Assembly: GCA_018524725.1 (NCBI GenBank)
Contig: JAEUWP010000187.1
Coordinates: 1-22,294 of the forward strand
Source of the DNA: Podaxis mareebaensis
Taxonomy: Eukaryota; Basidiomycota; Agaricomycetes; Agaricales; Agaricaceae
DNA: 22,294 nucleotides
Reading direction: 5' to 3'
Shown here: in pieces, positions 19,581-22,294 of the stretch
How the letters are laid out: each line of letters starts with the position of its first letter
How positions within the stretch are numbered: the stretch's first letter is position 1
Program-made: the position numbers and the translations under genes
The notes under the pieces: generated by a model
The model's input: only the letters and a program-made list of their open reading frames with translations
What the model was told of the DNA's origin: nothing
Databases searched by the model: none

Positions 19581-22294
19581 TTATACTCTATCCATCTCAC
19601 TCCCTAAGTCATCCCAACTCCACTGCTCAGTGTCTTCCTGCTGCTCTTCTCTTAAGTCTCTTATAGTGCCCTGTGTGATGTCCAGTTTATCTTCAATCAC
19701 CTTGGGCAACTGAATCTTTGTCCTGGCTATGTAGGGGATGACTCTGACTGCAGCCACCTTGTTTTGCCAAACTGACCCATCCATTTCTGCTAAGATATAA
19801 GCTCCCCCTTTGGTTCTGGTTATCACTACCATGGGTCCCAAATATCTAGGCTTCATTTTCCTGTCAGCTGACATTTCTATAGCTGAGTTCTTAACCAGTA
19901 CTAGACTTCCTGGTTTGAAGTCATATTCCCTTATCTTAGCTTTATTCACTAGCTCTAGTTGAGCAGCTCTATTCATCTTTTCTTCTGTAATCCTTTTCCT
20001 CATTTCTTCAACATGCTGAACATGTTTAGCCAGAGCCTTAGCCCTTAAACCAATGAGCTCTGCTGTTGTAAGAAATCTGGCTGGGTATTGAACCATCCAT
20101 GTAGCTTCTTGTATATCTAAAGGTAGGGTAGGATGAGCACCAGTTACCATGAAGTAAGGTGAGCACCCAGTTCCTTTCCTTATAGTTACATGATCAGCCC
20201 ACATAACATGGTGGAGAAACCAATACCATTTCTTAACTTCTCCCCCTGTGGCTTTGTACAGCATTTGCCTAACATCCCAGTGGGGTCTTTCTACAATACC
20301 ATTGGCTTGAGAGTTATAGGCTGAGATTGTCACTCCTTTAATACCATACTTCTCTCCTAGCCAATGTACTGCCTTCTTGAATGGAGAACCATTGTCAGTG
20401 ACTATCTTAACAAGGCATCCCCATCTGCAAATTATGTCTTCAAAGAGCCATTGTCCTATAGCTCTAGCATTTTCTTTTCTTAGTGCTCTGGCCTCCATCC
20501 AGGAAGATAAACCACATCTACCATGGACTATGTAACTACAGCCATTTGAACTTGGTGACATATGGAGAGTGTCTGCATGTAGGACTTGGAATAATGAGGG
20601 AGTGTGAGTGACTACTGGAGGTAACTCCATAGCTCTCTTTTGCCTTATCTGACAGATATGGCAACTCCTCACATATCAAGCAATGTCTTTCTCAACCTCA
20701 GGCCACCAGAACCTCTGAGTGATGAGCTTAGTAGTAGCATAAATCCCTCTATGACCAAGACAATCATGAGCTGCCTTCATCATATACATTCTATGAGCTT
20801 CGTCTACCACTAGCTGGTGTTCTCCACTACCACTCTTCCTATAGAGCCTTCCATCCTTATCTAAGAAGAAATGTGATACTGCTCTAAGGAACTTGAGATG
20901 TTCTTTGTCTGTAAGGTTTGTAGCAACATAGCTACCTTTCTGACTGAGCCATTCTTTTATCTTAGGTAAGTGTTCATCTTGAGCTTTAGCTTGCTCTGAA
21001 CATTGTTCTTCATTATAGACTTCCTCTATGTCTTCTAAAGTCTCTTCTTCCAGGTTTGGGATGAGTTTCTCTCCAACTGTTGAACTCAGGAATAACTTCA
21101 AAGACTCAGGACACTCAGGCTGTTCCATTAGCCTTTTCTTAGAGTTCTGTTCTTCAATGTTCTGCTTCCTGGCTCATTCCAGTTCCCAGCCAAAGTCTAT
21201 CACATCTCTAGCTAAGCCTTGGAGATATCCTGTCCTGGTGTCTATCTCATCATAAAATTCTTCTAGAGGTAGTGGATCCTCATCTCTATCATCTTTCTTG
21301 ATGAGTTGAAAATCTTCTCCCTCATCTTCAGATCCATCATCAAATCTTCTCTTAGTCTTATCTCCTGGGTACCATTTTCTCCTAGATAGACCATCTGGAC
21401 CAAATGTCTTACCCTGTTTGTGTACAAGGGTGAAATGGAAGTTGGTTCTGATGTAATCTACCCAATGATTGATGGTAGCATTTGGAAGTCTGCCTGGGTT
21501 GTTTAACATTCCAAAGAGATATTTGGCATCTGTCTCTATGACTAAGTTTCTACAGCCCCACAAGAGATAAGTCTCTTCTTCCAACACCATTCTCATACCA
21601 CAGAGTTCCCTCTTGGGTTGAGAATAACATTGCTGTCTTTCATCCAACAATATGGAGTTGAACTTCACATAGTGGATAGTCTTGGGATCTATTTCATCTC
21701 TTTGATAAATATAGTAGCCAGCTGCTCTCCAAGAAGTGTCAATGGCTACCACAATGGGTTGTTCACTAGGGAACTTAGGATTTTTAGTAGGGAAGCATTT
21801 CTGTATAGCTGCCTTTATATTATCCTGAGCTGCCTGTTGAACTGGCCCCCATTCAAATTCTTGTCCTTTCCTTAGTAATTCATATAAAGGTGCAGCTAGA
21901 GTTACAAAATGTGGGACATGGTTTCTGCATCTAACTGCAGTGCCAAGGAAGGACCTAATATCTGTAAAGTCCTCACAAGGCCCCCATCTCATAAGTATAC
22001 CAATAGTATCTGTAGTAGGTAGTCTCCCTTTATATGAGCAGTCAAATCCAACTATGGTGATTTTATCTGCACATATGGTGGTCTTAGGACCAGAGAAAGT
22101 CCCTCCAGCATACTTCATTCTCTGAAGAATCCTGTTAACAGTTTGCATGTGTTCCCATATGAACCTTCTGATTCCAGGATTTTCAGGTATGGTTTCATAG
22201 CTGCCATCTTTTCTTTTATATCTTGTAGGAGGTCCCCTGATTGGTACATCATCAATATAGGGCATGGTATGCTCAGGTATTTCATCCTTGAGGA
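19581..22294 (-). pseudogene. pol: Gypsy-type pol, partial: RT end, RNase H, integrase; two in-frame TGAs
   Basis: One minus-strand frame runs from the right edge to 19581 and is stopped only by TGA at 21176-21174 and 20678-20676. In order it shows the RT active-site motif YIDDV (near 22250), the RT thumb and connection, RNase H with AIDTSW, PKREL and ETDAKYL, the integrase zinc module H-x4-H...C-x2-C (AHDCLGH, then SCHIC), and the integrase core with D (HADTLHM), D (VTDNGSP) and E (GIVERPHW); D and E are separated by 34 residues by my count. The C-terminal integrase part ([10 protein letters not shown]) follows, without a chromodomain. The second TGA sits where DIA-x-YVRSC normally has Trp. 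Catalytic residues are all kept, so the copy is young but, read literally, inactive. Arg is encoded by AGA/AGG wherever I checked, and CG is nearly absent. Confidence 0.85.

Larger units (their letters stand above)
14359..22294 (-). mobile_element. Ty3/gypsy-type LTR retrotransposon, 3' part (5' part beyond the window)
   Basis: From right to left on the minus strand I see pol (RT end, RNase H, integrase; 22294-19581), two antisense spliced genes (19496-16234), a polypurine tract (15798-15788) and a candidate 3' LTR (15787-14359). The order RT, RNase H, integrase is that of Ty3/gypsy elements. No chromodomain follows the integrase. Gag, protease, most of RT, the primer-binding site and the 5' LTR would lie to the right of the window. 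The LTR limits are inferred from local signals because the partner LTR is not visible. If they are right, the left target-site duplication should be TGCAT (14354-14358). Confidence 0.6.

Noticed and set aside
1..22294. tRNA or rRNA genes
   Set aside because: I looked for T-loop signatures such as GGTTCGAATCC and for conserved rRNA cores and found none; a covariance-model search would be needed to exclude a diverged tRNA.
19581..22294. TGA read as tryptophan or as a programmed readthrough stop in pol
   Set aside because: Only one of the two pol TGAs sits at a known Trp site, the Rpt6 TGAs sit at Arg sites, and the oxysterol-binding gene ends with TGA, so code reassignment is unlikely.

Overview
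The window reads as nuclear DNA of a filamentous basidiomycete, most likely an Agaricomycete. The protein genes are split by many short GT-AG introns of about 43-93 nt. One gene is a large NACHT-WD40 STAND protein of the type expanded in mushrooms. The mobile elements (an LTR retrotransposon of Ty3/gypsy type and a LINE-like ORF1 remnant) are of fungal types. No species can be named from the sequence alone.

Layout. 1-398 (minus) holds a decayed or edge-truncated N-terminus resembling a fungal 2OG-Fe(II) oxygenase. 399-2278 has no convincing gene. 2279-4221 (plus) is an intact six-exon oxysterol-binding-protein gene of 552 aa. 4523-5838 (minus) is an intron-containing pseudogene of the 26S proteasome ATPase Rpt6, which has lost the segment with its Walker A motif. 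6089-10770 (minus) is a seven-exon NACHT-WD40 gene with a helical N-terminus, a NACHT NTPase and 13 nearly identical 42-residue WD40 repeats; an in-frame TGA interrupts its third exon. 

Near 11.65 kb the base composition changes sharply: CG dinucleotides, common to the left, become rare to the right. 12330-13461 carries a frameshifted remnant of a LINE-type ORF1. From 14359 to the right edge I infer one large gypsy-type LTR retrotransposon on the minus strand: a 1.43-kb 3' LTR (14359-15787), an adjacent polypurine tract, two spliced accessory genes on the opposite (plus) strand (16234-17627 and 18112-19496), and a pol frame (19581-22294) with the RT end, RNase H and integrase. The 5' part and 5' LTR lie beyond the window.

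The two halves tell different stories. The left half is gene-dense host DNA, with one housekeeping-type lipid-transfer gene, one proteasome pseudogene and one probable innate-recognition gene. The right half is transposon-derived. The most unusual points are the antisense gene pair inside the retroelement, one of which encodes a six-cysteine motif close to the Gal4-type zinc cluster, and the almost complete absence of CG in a pol frame that is otherwise nearly intact.
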